From Kriegella sp963975415 (GTDB lineage: Bacteria > Bacteroidota > Bacteroidia > Flavobacteriales > Flavobacteriaceae): a stretch of DNA of 64,000 bases. Shown here in pieces: positions 1 through 8,915 of this stretch. A program made the translations under genes and the position numbers. Location: the NCBI RefSeq assembly GCF_963975415.1, contig NZ_CAXBGN010000008.1:124001-188000 (forward strand), given 5' to 3'. Positions within the stretch are counted from its first letter, which is position 1; each line of letters starts with the position of its first letter. The notes beneath the pieces were generated by a model. The model searched no databases and had not been told where the DNA came from. It saw only the letters and a list, made by a program, of their open reading frames with translations.

Positions 1-705
1 AACCGGCCAATCGGATCCGTACATGACTCTGTCGGTTCCAAAAACCTCCATAACCAATTCCATATAGCGAGTGATATCTTGAGCTTTCCATGAATTCATG
101 TCGGCTTCGGTTACCATACCCGATAATTTGCAGTAAACGTTTTCATGTTGGGCAATTTCTTTCATCAATAAGGCCCATCCATCATAAAAACCATCTTTTA
201 TATAGGGCTTGGAAATATGGTCGATTACAAATTTATGATTGGGAAACCGTTTTACAAATTCAAGCGCAGCCCCCAATTGATGGGGAAAAGTTAAAATATC
301 ATAGGTTAAATTATGTGTTTCCAAATGGGCAACACCCCTTAAAAAATCGTGGCGCAAAAGAAAATTATGGTCAGGTTCATCTTGCACTACATGACGAAAT
401 CCTTTTAATTTTTCCTGGTCACTGTAGCGTTGAAGCGTTTCGTCTACCTTTGGATCCCTTAAGTCTATCCAACCCACGACACCCTTTATGAAATCATTTT
501 CCTTGGCCAACTTTAATAGAAAGTCGGTCTCTTCAAGACTTTGGTCGGCCTGAACGGCTACACAGCCATCAACACCATTGTTGTCGAGTATTTTTTTTAA
601 ATCAGTTGGAAGAAAATCCCTTCGTAGTATGGCCATACTATCATTGATCCATGAGTAACGAACGGGGTCGTATTTCCAAAAATGCTGATGCGAGTCTATT
701 GTCAT
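1..705 (-). CDS. Amidohydrolase family protein (COG3618, L-fuconolactonase-like), C-terminus cut by window edge
   Basis: The frame is open from an ATG at 705 to base 1, giving 235 codons without a stop, so the 3' end lies outside the window. The N-terminus carries the metal-binding H-x-H of amidohydrolases in the motif DSHQHFW. A later KFVIDHISKP segment and the terminal YGSDWPV segment are typical of the COG3618 group (L-fuconolactonase, 2-pyrone-4,6-dicarboxylate lactonase, aldonolactonases). These are TIM-barrel enzymes that hydrolyse sugar lactones or related cyclic esters in the cytoplasm. No signal peptide is visible. It follows the FAD oxidoreductase on the same strand after 124 bp. 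The family is clear, but the substrate cannot be told from this fragment. Confidence 0.85.
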   Translation of the reverse strand, partial: MTIDSHQHFWKYDPVRYSWINDSMAILRRDFLPTDLKKILDNNGVDGCVAVQADQSLEETDFLLKLAKENDFIKGVVGWIDLRDPKVDETLQRYSDQEKLKGFRHVVQDEPDHNFLLRHDFLRGVAHLETHNLTYDILTFPHQLGAALEFVKRFPNHKFVIDHISKPYIKDGFYDGWALLMKEIAQHENVYCKLSGMVTEADMNSWKAQDITRYMELVMEVFGTDRVMYGSDWPV

Positions 706-829
706 CGTATGTGTTTTTATTTAAATTGTTGCTGTTTGAAAGTGAAACTTACTAAGTTGGTCAAGAATACCAAAATAGTTATAATAGCATACATACAAAA
801 ATTGATTCGCCAATTTTTATGTGATAGGC

Positions 830-2584
830 TTAGCTCAAGGATTCTTTGTTGTGATTGGAAACCGAACGTTGTTTTTTAAGGGCTATTTTTTGTTGCAACC
901 ATTGCGGGTAATCTGAATCATTATCGGCATTGAAAATACGTACCTCCTGTGATTCATCGAGTTGCAGTAAGTCATCTTGTTTACAGCCTAGTATAGCCGC
1001 CGCTGTATTTACTCCTGAATAACCGGCTCCGGCCACGCCATGCGATAAGATACTTGCGCCGCACATATATAGTCCGTCAATTTCAGATTTTACTTTAAAG
1101 GCAAAGGGGCCGATATGCTTCAAACTTTTTTCGGTACCGTAGACATTGCCTCTCGTAGTATTTATATAATATTTATTGGTAACAGGAGTGCCTAATTCTT
1201 GATGTACGATATGGTCGCTAATACCTGGAATCGCCTTTTCTACCCCTTTCATCATTTTTTGCGTTAACAACGCTTTAAAAGCTAAGTATTCGGGTGAGCG
1301 TGGGTCTTTTTCTTTGCTGAATTTTTCAAAAGGTTTGTAATCGATATAGGTAATCGCCTCTAAGGTATGGTGTTTTCCATCATAACCGGTTGGGTCTTTA
1401 AGGGTTGTGCAGCTGATGAATAACCCTTCAAAAGCTTCTTCTGAAGAAATATCGGTCGCCATCATTTTATCGTAGAGATCGTCGGCATCCATATCGGGCA
1501 TCGACCAGATATTCCCTGAATCTACACCTGCTGCCCGTAAATCCATATCAACGGTAAGAAACAACATTAACGAGGTGCACGAGTATTTTGTTCGGTTTAA
1601 CTTCTTATTTAATTTTTTACTTAAATTTTCTTTTCCGACCAAATTTAGAAAGGTGATTCCTGGATCGGCGTTGGAAACGATGCGCTTTGCGAACAATTGT
1701 TGTCCGTTTTCCAATTCAACCCCAATCGCCTGTTTTTTATTTTGTCCCTTGAGTAGTATTTTATTTACTTTTTGGCTTGTACGTACTTCTCCCTTATTTT
1801 TTTTAATGGCATTGGTCATAGATTTAATCAGTGCGCCCCCACCTCCCATTGGATAAAAACCACCTTTAAAATAATGATCCATAACGGCACAATGTAAAGG
1901 AAAACTTGCCTTTCTGGGTTGAAGTCCGTGGTCACCGCATTGTACATTAAGAATATTTTTCAAAAGGGGATTTTTAATATGCCAATTGATAACCGTCCGT
2001 AGACTGAAAAGCCCGAACTTACCCATATGCCTTGTGCGATAGGGGATTGTAACATTATCCCAAAAACCACTCATTTTTGGCAATAATTGTAGCTGCGTAC
2101 TCACATTTCGTACCAATGTAAGATACTTGGTTATTTGCTTTCTTTCCTTTGGAAAGCGTTTGGAAAGCCGCTCTACCAATTCGTCAAAATCAGATGGAAA
2201 GTCAAAATGTTCATCGCCGATGCGACAGTGTTCATACCCATCAGGGTTCATTCTAAAAAACACGAGATCATTTGCAATACCCAGACCTCGGTACAAATCA
2301 CTGGTAGATTCACCCTTTCCCATAAGACCGACGTAATGAACACCTGGCGTAAAACGATGGCCGTTAAGATAAAAACTGTGGCACCAGCCCCCCGGAACAT
2401 CGTGCTGTTCCAACACCAGAACTTTTTGCCCGGCCCGGGACAAGCAAATTGCGGTGGCCAACCCGCCCGCACCGGAACCAATAATAATGGTGTCATATTC
2501 TTCGGAAACCACATCATTTTTCGTTTGATTTGAAAAAGACTTCGAGGTATGGTTTATCGTATTCATAGTGGTTCTTGAAATCAT
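830..2584 (-). CDS. Phytoene desaturase / retinol saturase-type FAD-dependent oxidoreductase
   Basis: A protein of 584 residues. A dinucleotide-binding motif GSGAGG lies at about residues 36-41, followed by a helix and the acidic strand end VLVLEQHDVPGG, which is diagnostic of the CrtI/CrtISO/RetSat flavoprotein superfamily. Near the C-terminus GLYMCGASILSHGVAGAGYSG is the conserved FAD-contact region. The family performs desaturation, saturation or cis-trans isomerisation of polyene or retinoid-like substrates. No signal peptide is seen and the protein is probably peripheral to the membrane. The frame can be extended to a TTG at 2596, and a further ATG lies at 2566. I chose the first ATG, so the first six residues are uncertain. 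It has no carotenoid genes next to it, so the substrate is open; a RetSat-like role fits the length better than classical CrtI (about 490 residues). Confidence 0.85.
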   Translation of the reverse strand: MISRTTMNTINHTSKSFSNQTKNDVVSEEYDTIIIGSGAGGLATAICLSRAGQKVLVLEQHDVPGGWCHSFYLNGHRFTPGVHYVGLMGKGESTSDLYRGLGIANDLVFFRMNPDGYEHCRIGDEHFDFPSDFDELVERLSKRFPKERKQITKYLTLVRNVSTQLQLLPKMSGFWDNVTIPYRTRHMGKFGLFSLRTVINWHIKNPLLKNILNVQCGDHGLQPRKASFPLHCAVMDHYFKGGFYPMGGGGALIKSMTNAIKKNKGEVRTSQKVNKILLKGQNKKQAIGVELENGQQLFAKRIVSNADPGITFLNLVGKENLSKKLNKKLNRTKYSCTSLMLFLTVDMDLRAAGVDSGNIWSMPDMDADDLYDKMMATDISSEEAFEGLFISCTTLKDPTGYDGKHHTLEAITYIDYKPFEKFSKEKDPRSPEYLAFKALLTQKMMKGVEKAIPGISDHIVHQELGTPVTNKYYINTTRGNVYGTEKSLKHIGPFAFKVKSEIDGLYMCGASILSHGVAGAGYSGVNTAAAILGCKQDDLLQLDESQEVRIFNADNDSDYPQWLQQKIALKKQRSVSNHNKESLS

Positions 2585-2739
2585 CTTCGGGAACAAGATG
2601 ATTTGATACTAGTGCGCTATTGCCAGTCGAAGATATGCATAAAATTTAAATGTAGGTGATAAGAAATACAAATGAAATGACGATAACCCCTTCGGGTAGA
2701 GGAGTGCTACCTTTTTAGGTGATATTTGACAATTGAACT

Positions 2740-2781
2740 TTAAAACATGCAAACCCCATTGATCTTTCAAGAGCAATGGGG
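2740..2781 (-). terminator. Rho-independent-type terminator after the unknown Cys/Trp-rich protein gene
   Basis: CCCCATTG (2754-2761) pairs with CAATGGGG (2774-2781), and TCTT/AAGA continues the stem inside it after one mismatch, leaving a two-base loop. Read on the minus strand the hairpin is followed by TTTGCATGTTTT. It sits 42 bp past the stop codon at 2823. Confidence 0.7.
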
Positions 2782-2822
2782 TAAAACCTTCGTGCATGGT
2801 ATTCAAGGTTAAAGGGTTGAGA

Positions 2823-4994
2823 TCATGTATTGCTAAGTGCAAATGCATTTGTATCTCCGGCATCGTATTCGTCTAATCGTTGTGTACCATCTGTGGCCAG
2901 AGAATATACCCATAGGTTTTCTGCAAAGGCCGCTTGAAGACAACCACCTACTAGCCTAGATACTGGAAAGGGCGTATTGTTTTCAAATATGCCTGCGTTA
3001 AGGTCATATTGTCCGACATCATTGATTACATATCCGCTTTGATTAATACTCGGATTTATTGCTTCGGTATTGTTACCTTTTACGACCCTGAAGACAAAAT
3101 TGGCGAAGTCGTGAACATGCGATGCAACAAAACTGATTTTGACCGGATCGCCTGCAGTAGTATATCGCAAGAAACCACAGGGGCCCGAGAGATTCCCCCC
3201 AAGTTCGACATCTTGAATGTCTGCCTTACATTTATTATTGTCAATGCGTACGAGCACTTTTAGATTACGAGCATGGCCTGGATCCGGCGGATTAGCGAGT
3301 GGAATATTTAGATGTTTATTCGGTGCATTTACAGAATTACCCGAATTGTTGAAATTGGAAACTTGGAATACTTCTTTAGGAACATCCACTACTTGAAATA
3401 CCCCTGCGCTGTCCATTCGCAATAATTCCAGGTCAAAACGCCATAGCCCGTCTGCAATGTCAGGGCTTTTTGTATTTAAGGCCGCCGACCAGAAGTCTGG
3501 ACTGGTCCATTGAATGGTCAATGCCTTATGTTCGGGTGGAACACCTTCATCATCATAAATGTTCCAAGAAGGAATGCGGTAACCGATATTTTGTTCGCTG
3601 CCTTCTGCACCAAGAGTTACCCATTTTGTTTCAAAGTGTTTGTGCCCATCGGAATCTGTGGTGATTACAAAGTAGTATTTTTTAATCGACCCGTCAACCA
3701 CCGTTGTCTCAGGGGAAGGAATAAGATCCAAATTTGCCGTTTTTATTAGGGTTTTTGTCCATCGGTAGTGTGTAATTCCAGTTTTTGGCAAACCATCACC
3801 GAATAATAGTTTGAACAGCAGTGTGCTTCCGAAGGGGTTTATTTGTTCAGCATCAAGTATATCGGTACAACCAACATTTCTAAAACTTGTTCCTTGAAGT
3901 GTTATTGGTGTGTCTTCCTGCTTTATATGAAGTGCCGTAGCATGATGTCCTATCGACCGGAACCAGACCAATTCACCTTCCAATTCATCATCACAACTGC
4001 AAGGTAGTACCCGTGGATCGGTAATTCTTATGTTCAGATCTTTGCCACATTCATAGTTCCAATGCGTATGACATGGAATTGAGGGGCGATAGACGGTTAC
4101 CCATTCGCCATCAATATTGACTTCCACCCAAATATAAATATCCTTGTCATTGGTAAAGTTTAGATAGTTGAAATCAAAACTTCCGTTGCAATCACTATAG
4201 ACCGTTGCGATTTTAGTGCAACGATAAAAGTAAGGCCAGAACCATGGCCACAAACAAAGATATGGATGTAAAAGATGGAAATTTTTATAAATAGTTGCAT
4301 TTACCGTGGCCTCTGAATTAGACAACAGACCTCGCTTAACGTCATCGGGTAGTTTTACCAATAAAGCTCTTTGCAGACCTTCAGGGGAACTTAATTCTAA
4401 ATCAATTTTGGGGTTTACTATTTTTTTTATTGGAATTTTTGGATTGATGATAGGAGGGATTTCGATTTCTGGTCTTAATACCATATCCTTCAGCTTTTTT
4501 CCAAGATCGGTAATGACAGGCCTTGGAATTTTTGGCCACCACCATTTGATACGATCTATTTCACAGATATTGACCCGAGCGTCACAAATGGGCAATACTT
4601 GGTTTTCTCCGTCGATGGAGAATGATTTAGAAAGATTACCGGTAATTAGGCACCATGCCCAAGTAGGAAACTTGAATTTAGGTAGTCCTACGATGTTCAT
4701 TTGATTGTTTCTATCGAGTTTAATCGAGGGTTGGTATCCTCCCATTTTTTTGATAAGAATAGGACTTATTTTACGCCCCTTAAGCTCTTTGGGCATTTCA
4801 GGACCTATTATGATTTGACTTCTGCCGCTGAGTTTTTCCGCAGTGGTTTTCAGTTTGGCCTCTCCATCCTTGAGTTCTGCCGATTCCAAAAATTTTTCTT
4901 CAGAATCAAAAAGGTACAGGTAAAGGTCTTTTTGTATGTCTCCTCCGTCAGTTTTTACTTTTACGATAACCGCTTTGCTTGCCTTTTTTGCCAT
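2823..4994 (-). CDS. Unrecognised large Cys/Trp-rich protein with beta-sandwich-like segments
   Basis: A protein of 723 residues from the ATG at 4994, which begins MAKKASKAVIVKVK. The frame continues upstream to 5054, but the added residues look like translated leader. I do not recognise the family. No signal peptide or membrane helix is visible at the N-terminus. The first 60 residues alternate like a beta-sandwich. The middle has Trp-rich patches (KWWWPKIP, LWPWFWPYF) followed by a stretch with the look of a Cna-B/prealbumin fold, with YSDCNGSFDF and IYIWVEVNIDGEWVTVYRP. About a dozen Cys are spread through the protein, including a CSCDDE cluster. The C-terminal third is rich in Asn, Asp and Gly. 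It stands alone between a strong terminator and a 465-bp spacer, so it is probably a single-gene transcript. A structural or extracellular (non-classically exported) role is possible, but this is only an impression. Confidence 0.75.
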   Translation of the reverse strand: MAKKASKAVIVKVKTDGGDIQKDLYLYLFDSEEKFLESAELKDGEAKLKTTAEKLSGRSQIIIGPEMPKELKGRKISPILIKKMGGYQPSIKLDRNNQMNIVGLPKFKFPTWAWCLITGNLSKSFSIDGENQVLPICDARVNICEIDRIKWWWPKIPRPVITDLGKKLKDMVLRPEIEIPPIINPKIPIKKIVNPKIDLELSSPEGLQRALLVKLPDDVKRGLLSNSEATVNATIYKNFHLLHPYLCLWPWFWPYFYRCTKIATVYSDCNGSFDFNYLNFTNDKDIYIWVEVNIDGEWVTVYRPSIPCHTHWNYECGKDLNIRITDPRVLPCSCDDELEGELVWFRSIGHHATALHIKQEDTPITLQGTSFRNVGCTDILDAEQINPFGSTLLFKLLFGDGLPKTGITHYRWTKTLIKTANLDLIPSPETTVVDGSIKKYYFVITTDSDGHKHFETKWVTLGAEGSEQNIGYRIPSWNIYDDEGVPPEHKALTIQWTSPDFWSAALNTKSPDIADGLWRFDLELLRMDSAGVFQVVDVPKEVFQVSNFNNSGNSVNAPNKHLNIPLANPPDPGHARNLKVLVRIDNNKCKADIQDVELGGNLSGPCGFLRYTTAGDPVKISFVASHVHDFANFVFRVVKGNNTEAINPSINQSGYVINDVGQYDLNAGIFENNTPFPVSRLVGGCLQAAFAENLWVYSLATDGTQRLDEYDAGDTNAFALSNT

Positions 4995-5459
4995 GATTTT
5001 TATTTTTATGTTAAATTTTGCCAGTTTATAGGAGTCCGTTTGTCGTAAATTCAATCAACCTGATAAAAAGGGTCGAATTTTTTCAACTGTGAGGGAACCG
5101 ATTGGTTTCGTACTATCAAAAAAATCGCGTTTTTTGACTGTAAACAATATTTATTCGGTTTTTTGCTGGGAGGAACTATTTGTTTCCGGGGGTAGAAATA
5201 TATTACATTGATAATATACTATTGGCTTTCAGGCCGAGGTGGTTGATCAAACTAAAAATAGGGGATGTAATGGGTAAATTGGTGTTAAATTGTATGCATT
5301 GTACATCTTTTAGTATATATAGCACATTTTGACCCTTATAATGCCTTGTTCATAGATAGGTGCTAAGGTGTGTTGGTCAACTAATTGAAAATTAATGCCT
5401 TAATCGTGTTAAGAAATGCAGTAAGCCAGGTGTTCCAATTTAAACGTGCTGCAGTAATG
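4995..5459. other. 465-bp AT-rich intergenic region
   Basis: This spacer separates the SGNH hydrolase stop from the start of the unrecognised gene. I see no convincing gene, tRNA or repeat here. A weak minus-strand promoter candidate at 5117-5147 is listed separately. The rest is AT-rich without clear structure. Confidence 0.6.
5117..5147 (-). promoter_or_regulatory. Weak candidate Bacteroidota promoter for the 723-residue unknown protein
   Basis: On the minus strand TTG (5147-5145) is separated by 20 bases from TTTTTTTG (5124-5117), which matches the -7 consensus TAnnTTTG except at its A. It lies about 120 bp before the ATG at 4994. The match is partial and the assignment tentative. Confidence 0.25.
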
Positions 5460-6146
5460 CTATTCTTTTTTCAAGGCTTCTGCGATTGCCGCTTCTACCA
5501 TGGGCTCCATTACTTTATAGCCGGCAACCGTGGGATGCACTTCGTCTGAAGCATATTCCTTTGGAAGTCCGTTGCGCTTATCGGCCATTGCCGAAAAGTA
5601 GTCTAAATAAATAAAACCTTTTTCTGCGGCATAGTCCTTTATAAGTTTGTTCAGTGCCGGAATTTTTTCGTTGGGTTTAAGTCCGGGTCGCCAGGGATAA
5701 TCAAATGCGGGTAAAACGGAAGACAACACGACTTTGATATCGTTAGCCTCTGCGAGCTCGGCCATAGATTTGATGTTATCAAGAATCATTGGAAGCGTAG
5801 ACGGTCCTGTATTACCGGCTATATCATTGGTTCCAGCAAGAATAACTACGACTTTTGGTTGTAGTGCGATTACATCTTGGCGAAAACGGAGTAACATTTG
5901 TGGTGTGGTTTGTCCGCTAATACCTCGGTTGATATACGGCTTGCCTTTAAAGAATTCAGGTCTTTTGTTCAACCAGCCAATGGTTATTGAATTGCCCATA
6001 AAAACCACGCGATTCTCGTGGTCTGAAGCTATAGCGACTTTGGTATTCGCATCTTTGAATTGTTCGAGGTTGGGCCAGTCTTGAGCCTGTATTTCCGTTG
6101 TTGTTCCTAGAATCATTAATAGTACTATAAGTAAAGGTCGTTTCAT
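5460..6146 (-). CDS. Secreted SGNH/GDSL-family esterase
   Basis: A protein of 228 residues with a cleavable signal peptide ending near TEIQAQ. All SGNH blocks are present: the nucleophile Ser53 in FMGNSITIGW (block I, GNS in place of GDS), the oxyanion Gly in RGISGQTT (block II), Asn107 in LAGTNDI (block III), and the Asp201/His204 pair in DEVHPTVAGY (block V). These enzymes deacylate lipids, acetylated sugars or platelet-activating-factor-like esters. The DxxHPxxxGY ending is common in carbohydrate acetyl-esterases of Bacteroidota. It is last in a three-gene minus-strand operon behind a membrane protein (17-bp gap) and a secreted alpha/beta hydrolase, suggesting joint periplasmic ester hydrolysis. 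The exact substrate is unknown. Confidence 0.88.
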   Translation of the reverse strand: MKRPLLIVLLMILGTTTEIQAQDWPNLEQFKDANTKVAIASDHENRVVFMGNSITIGWLNKRPEFFKGKPYINRGISGQTTPQMLLRFRQDVIALQPKVVVILAGTNDIAGNTGPSTLPMILDNIKSMAELAEANDIKVVLSSVLPAFDYPWRPGLKPNEKIPALNKLIKDYAAEKGFIYLDYFSAMADKRNGLPKEYASDEVHPTVAGYKVMEPMVEAAIAEALKKE

Positions 6147-6163
6147 GTTGGGTTCTTCTAAAT

Positions 6164-6628
6164 TTAAGTTCGAAAAGTATCAAATGATTTTCGCTCTTCC
6201 AAATTCAAAGGTAGTGCTTTAAACAATTGGTCTTTGGTAGGTCGTTGTGCATACAAATAAAGGAGTAACGAAATGGCAATTACCAGATGTAAAGCATTGC
6301 CGCTTAACCAATATGCTACCAAGGCCAAAAAGACAGGGCCTTCTAAAAGCGCATATTTAATAAGAAGTGCCGTTTGGTATGCACTCAGTTTGCTTTGAAG
6401 GGAATTTTCTTTTTTTATGGATCGAATTTGCCTTTGAAAAAGAAAGATACCCATAAAATAACCAAAAGCTGCAATTATAGGAACAACGTAGGTGAAAATG
6501 CTATGGACATCCATCACCGCATTAAAGCTGTGCTTTTTCAAATAAGCAAAAATAGCAAAGGCCAAAGGCCCCGCTAACAAGGAGAGATGTATAATTTTTA
6601 TAGTCTGTAAGCGCTTATTCGGTTGCAT
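6164..6628 (-). CDS. Small integral membrane protein (four predicted helices)
   Basis: A protein of 154 residues from the ATG at 6628; the frame also opens at a TTG one codon earlier. Four hydrophobic helices are visible: LSLLAGPLAFAIFAYL, FTYVVPIIAAFGYFMGIFLF, ALLEGPVFLALVAYWL and LHLVIAISLLLYLYA. A charged loop (RQIRSIKKEN) lies after the second helix. No enzyme motif is visible. The protein resembles uncharacterised membrane proteins common in Flavobacteriia. It sits 17 bp after the alpha/beta hydrolase gene and 17 bp before the SGNH hydrolase gene, so the three are very probably one operon. Confidence 0.75.
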   Translation of the reverse strand: MQPNKRLQTIKIIHLSLLAGPLAFAIFAYLKKHSFNAVMDVHSIFTYVVPIIAAFGYFMGIFLFQRQIRSIKKENSLQSKLSAYQTALLIKYALLEGPVFLALVAYWLSGNALHLVIAISLLLYLYAQRPTKDQLFKALPLNLEERKSFDTFRT

Positions 6629-6648
6629 CAAGAATATTCAGTAATTTT

Positions 6649-7947
6649 CTATGGTCTTGGGGTCATGTGTAAGAGTTCCATTCCGGTAGATGATCTCGGT
6701 ACGAAGCCGATCCAGTCCTTTTCATTGGAACCTTTCTGTACCTCTAAATACTTTTGGTTGTTTTCTTGTTTTAGGTGGATGCCTAAAAAGGCCGTCACGA
6801 AATGCTGATTGATGTTATTTATGCGTCGTTCATCCCATGAGGGTTCGGCATAACGGTAATACTCATCGATGTGCAAACCGGGCGCTAAAGCTTCTGCCGG
6901 AGGAGGATTGGGAGCCACATTGTGACGGGCATTTTTGTACGTTAACAGATAACGGTCAGCATTCACGGCTCCGGTATAAATGGCTTTTATTCCCTTTTCA
7001 TATCCTGAGACATCGTCTTGGCTTCCTGCAACAAAAAAAGTTGGTGTTTTTAGGCCTTTTAACCCCTCGGCATCCCAAACACCACGCTCCATACCCCATG
7101 GGGCAAAAGTCACTACTGCTTTTATCCGGGCATCTTTTTTGGCTTTGTAGTCTGGGTTGCTTGCCGCATGTTTAATAATGGCGGTACTACCTCCGGTCAT
7201 TGCAGTGAAGAAGGCCGTCAAGCCATCGCTATAACCGGCTCCAGCAACATTCAGAACCCCGTAACCACCCATCGAATAGCCAATAATTGCGGTGGTTTGG
7301 GCATCGACCAATCCTGATAAGAAATTGACCTGAGTATCTTTTTCCATTGTTTCGATTTGATCAATAACAAACGGAATATCTATAGCTCGATTGAGTAAGG
7401 TACTTTGAAAAGGTGCGGCGTCTTTAAAAGTAGAATCGGTATGATCTATGGCTATGACAACATATCCTTTTGAGGCCAAGTTTTCCGTTAAATATGACAT
7501 GATGTAGCGTGTACCGACATACCCATGGCTAACAACCACCAAAGGAAAGGCGCCATCGGAAACCAAGGGGGCTGCATTGCGAACGGCTCTTCCTTCAAAA
7601 GTAAATGGTATCAAAGGTCTTAGGGAGTCATTGGCCGAACCCATGACTTCATCATACATTACCGAGGCATCCGTGTCAGATGGCAACGCCGCAGGATACC
7701 AAACTTCAACGGTCAATGGTCGGTCGTATATAGGGTCTACCCCCTTTTTTGAGTTGAGTATATCGACTTGGCCTTTATGTATCCAATTCAAAGTACGAAC
7801 ACCTACGGTATAGGCCCCTCGGGGGGCAAGTTCAGGGGCGTCAGGGAGTGCATCCCCATACAGAAAAGGTTCGTCTTGGGCAACAACTATCGCTGTACCC
7901 ACTAGCAGTAACAGAATAGAGGTTATGGTCAGGTAACGGTTTTTCAT
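6649..7947 (-). CDS. Secreted alpha/beta hydrolase (PAF-acetylhydrolase / dienelactone hydrolase-like)
   Basis: A protein of 432 residues with a signal peptide (hydrophobic core ILLLLVGTAIVV, cleavage near VVAQ). The alpha/beta-hydrolase triad can be followed: Ser225 in the nucleophile elbow GYSMGGYG, an Asp in VAGSQDDVSG and a His in ARHNVAPNPP. The oxyanion-hole region is VVVSHGYVGTRYIMS. The N-terminal GAYTVGVRTLNW and VEVWYPA stretches are typical of the platelet-activating-factor acetylhydrolase-like/dienelactone-hydrolase group. The product should act in the periplasm on small esters. It is first of the three-gene operon with the membrane protein and the SGNH hydrolase. Confidence 0.85.
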   Translation of the reverse strand: MKNRYLTITSILLLLVGTAIVVAQDEPFLYGDALPDAPELAPRGAYTVGVRTLNWIHKGQVDILNSKKGVDPIYDRPLTVEVWYPAALPSDTDASVMYDEVMGSANDSLRPLIPFTFEGRAVRNAAPLVSDGAFPLVVVSHGYVGTRYIMSYLTENLASKGYVVIAIDHTDSTFKDAAPFQSTLLNRAIDIPFVIDQIETMEKDTQVNFLSGLVDAQTTAIIGYSMGGYGVLNVAGAGYSDGLTAFFTAMTGGSTAIIKHAASNPDYKAKKDARIKAVVTFAPWGMERGVWDAEGLKGLKTPTFFVAGSQDDVSGYEKGIKAIYTGAVNADRYLLTYKNARHNVAPNPPPAEALAPGLHIDEYYRYAEPSWDERRINNINQHFVTAFLGIHLKQENNQKYLEVQKGSNEKDWIGFVPRSSTGMELLHMTPRP

Positions 7948-8064
7948 ATTAGATGCGCTTTAGAATACTAAATGTACGTAAATTAATGCGCCCGGTAATG
8001 GCAGTTGTTCTAAGAAGCTATTGCGCTTTATAAAAAAATACGCCGATAATAAGATGTCTTCTTG

Positions 8065-8829
8065 TTAGAATTTTTCAAAAACACCTAAGCCAAACAAAGC
8101 AAAATCGTATTTAACAGGATCTTTCGGGTCTAATTTTCTCAGGTTTTGATCTAATTCCGCCAGTGCTTTGGCATCATTTTGTTTTCGGCGCAACAATTTC
8201 AATTTTCGGGCTACATTTCCCGAGTGCACATCTAACGGACATGATAATTGTGCTGGGGAAATCGTATTCCAAAGTCCAAAATCAACACCTGTTGCATTGT
8301 CTCGTACCATCCAACGCAAGAACATATTGATGCGTTTCGCAGCAGAACCCTTTAAAGGGTCTGAGATATGTTTCGTCGTACGGACAGGGTGGGGCAGTTC
8401 AAAAAAAGTCTGTTTAAAATGGGATATTGCAGGTTGCAAGGTGTTAGGGGATGTATATTCGGCGAATACCCCTTCTAGGCCATTTTTTTTGTCATAAATG
8501 TTTTTCAAACTTTGAATAAAGTAGACCAGATCTATCTCATTAAAGGTTCTATGAACAAAACCTGACAACTGCTCCAAATCTTGCTTTTGGTGGTTCATTA
8601 CAAAATCAAAAGGCGAATGGTCCATTCGTGCCATTAATTTATTGGCATTGTTGATAATGCTCTTTCTATTGCCCCAAGCGATAGTGGCCGTTAAAAAGGC
8701 ACTGATTTCAATGTCTTGCTTTTTACTGAATAAATGGGGGATCTGCAGTGGGTCACTCTCTAAAAATTTAGGGTGGTTGTATTGCAGAACTTTGGCGTTC
8801 AAAAAATCCTTTAGCGTTTCATTATTCAT
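8065..8829 (-). CDS. TIGR02757 family protein (DUF2400)
   Basis: A cytoplasmic protein of 254 residues matching the TIGR02757 family of Bacteroidota and some other bacteria. Family hallmarks are the N-terminal HPKFLESDPLQIPHLF, the central ATIAWGNRKSI, FLRWMVRDNATGVDFGLW, and PLDVHSGNVARKL near the C-terminus. The overall helix pattern and the conserved Asp in PLDVHSG recall the HhH-GPD DNA-glycosylase fold, but the biochemical role is not established. It follows the LolD-like ATPase on the same strand after 86 bp. Confidence 0.85.
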   Translation of the reverse strand: MNNETLKDFLNAKVLQYNHPKFLESDPLQIPHLFSKKQDIEISAFLTATIAWGNRKSIINNANKLMARMDHSPFDFVMNHQKQDLEQLSGFVHRTFNEIDLVYFIQSLKNIYDKKNGLEGVFAEYTSPNTLQPAISHFKQTFFELPHPVRTTKHISDPLKGSAAKRINMFLRWMVRDNATGVDFGLWNTISPAQLSCPLDVHSGNVARKLKLLRRKQNDAKALAELDQNLRKLDPKDPVKYDFALFGLGVFEKF

Positions 8830-8915
8830 CTAATGGGATAAAAATATCGTTATCAATTTTTAGGTGGTCTGGCTACGCGTGTATGCCATAGTTCTAAAAG
8901 AAAAAAAGGCAGAAC

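Noticed and set aside
2609..2863. Minus-strand frame of 84 codons between the FAD oxidoreductase and the unknown protein gene
   Set aside because: It overlaps the end of the upstream gene and runs straight through a strong terminator hairpin; the peptide has no domain-like features.
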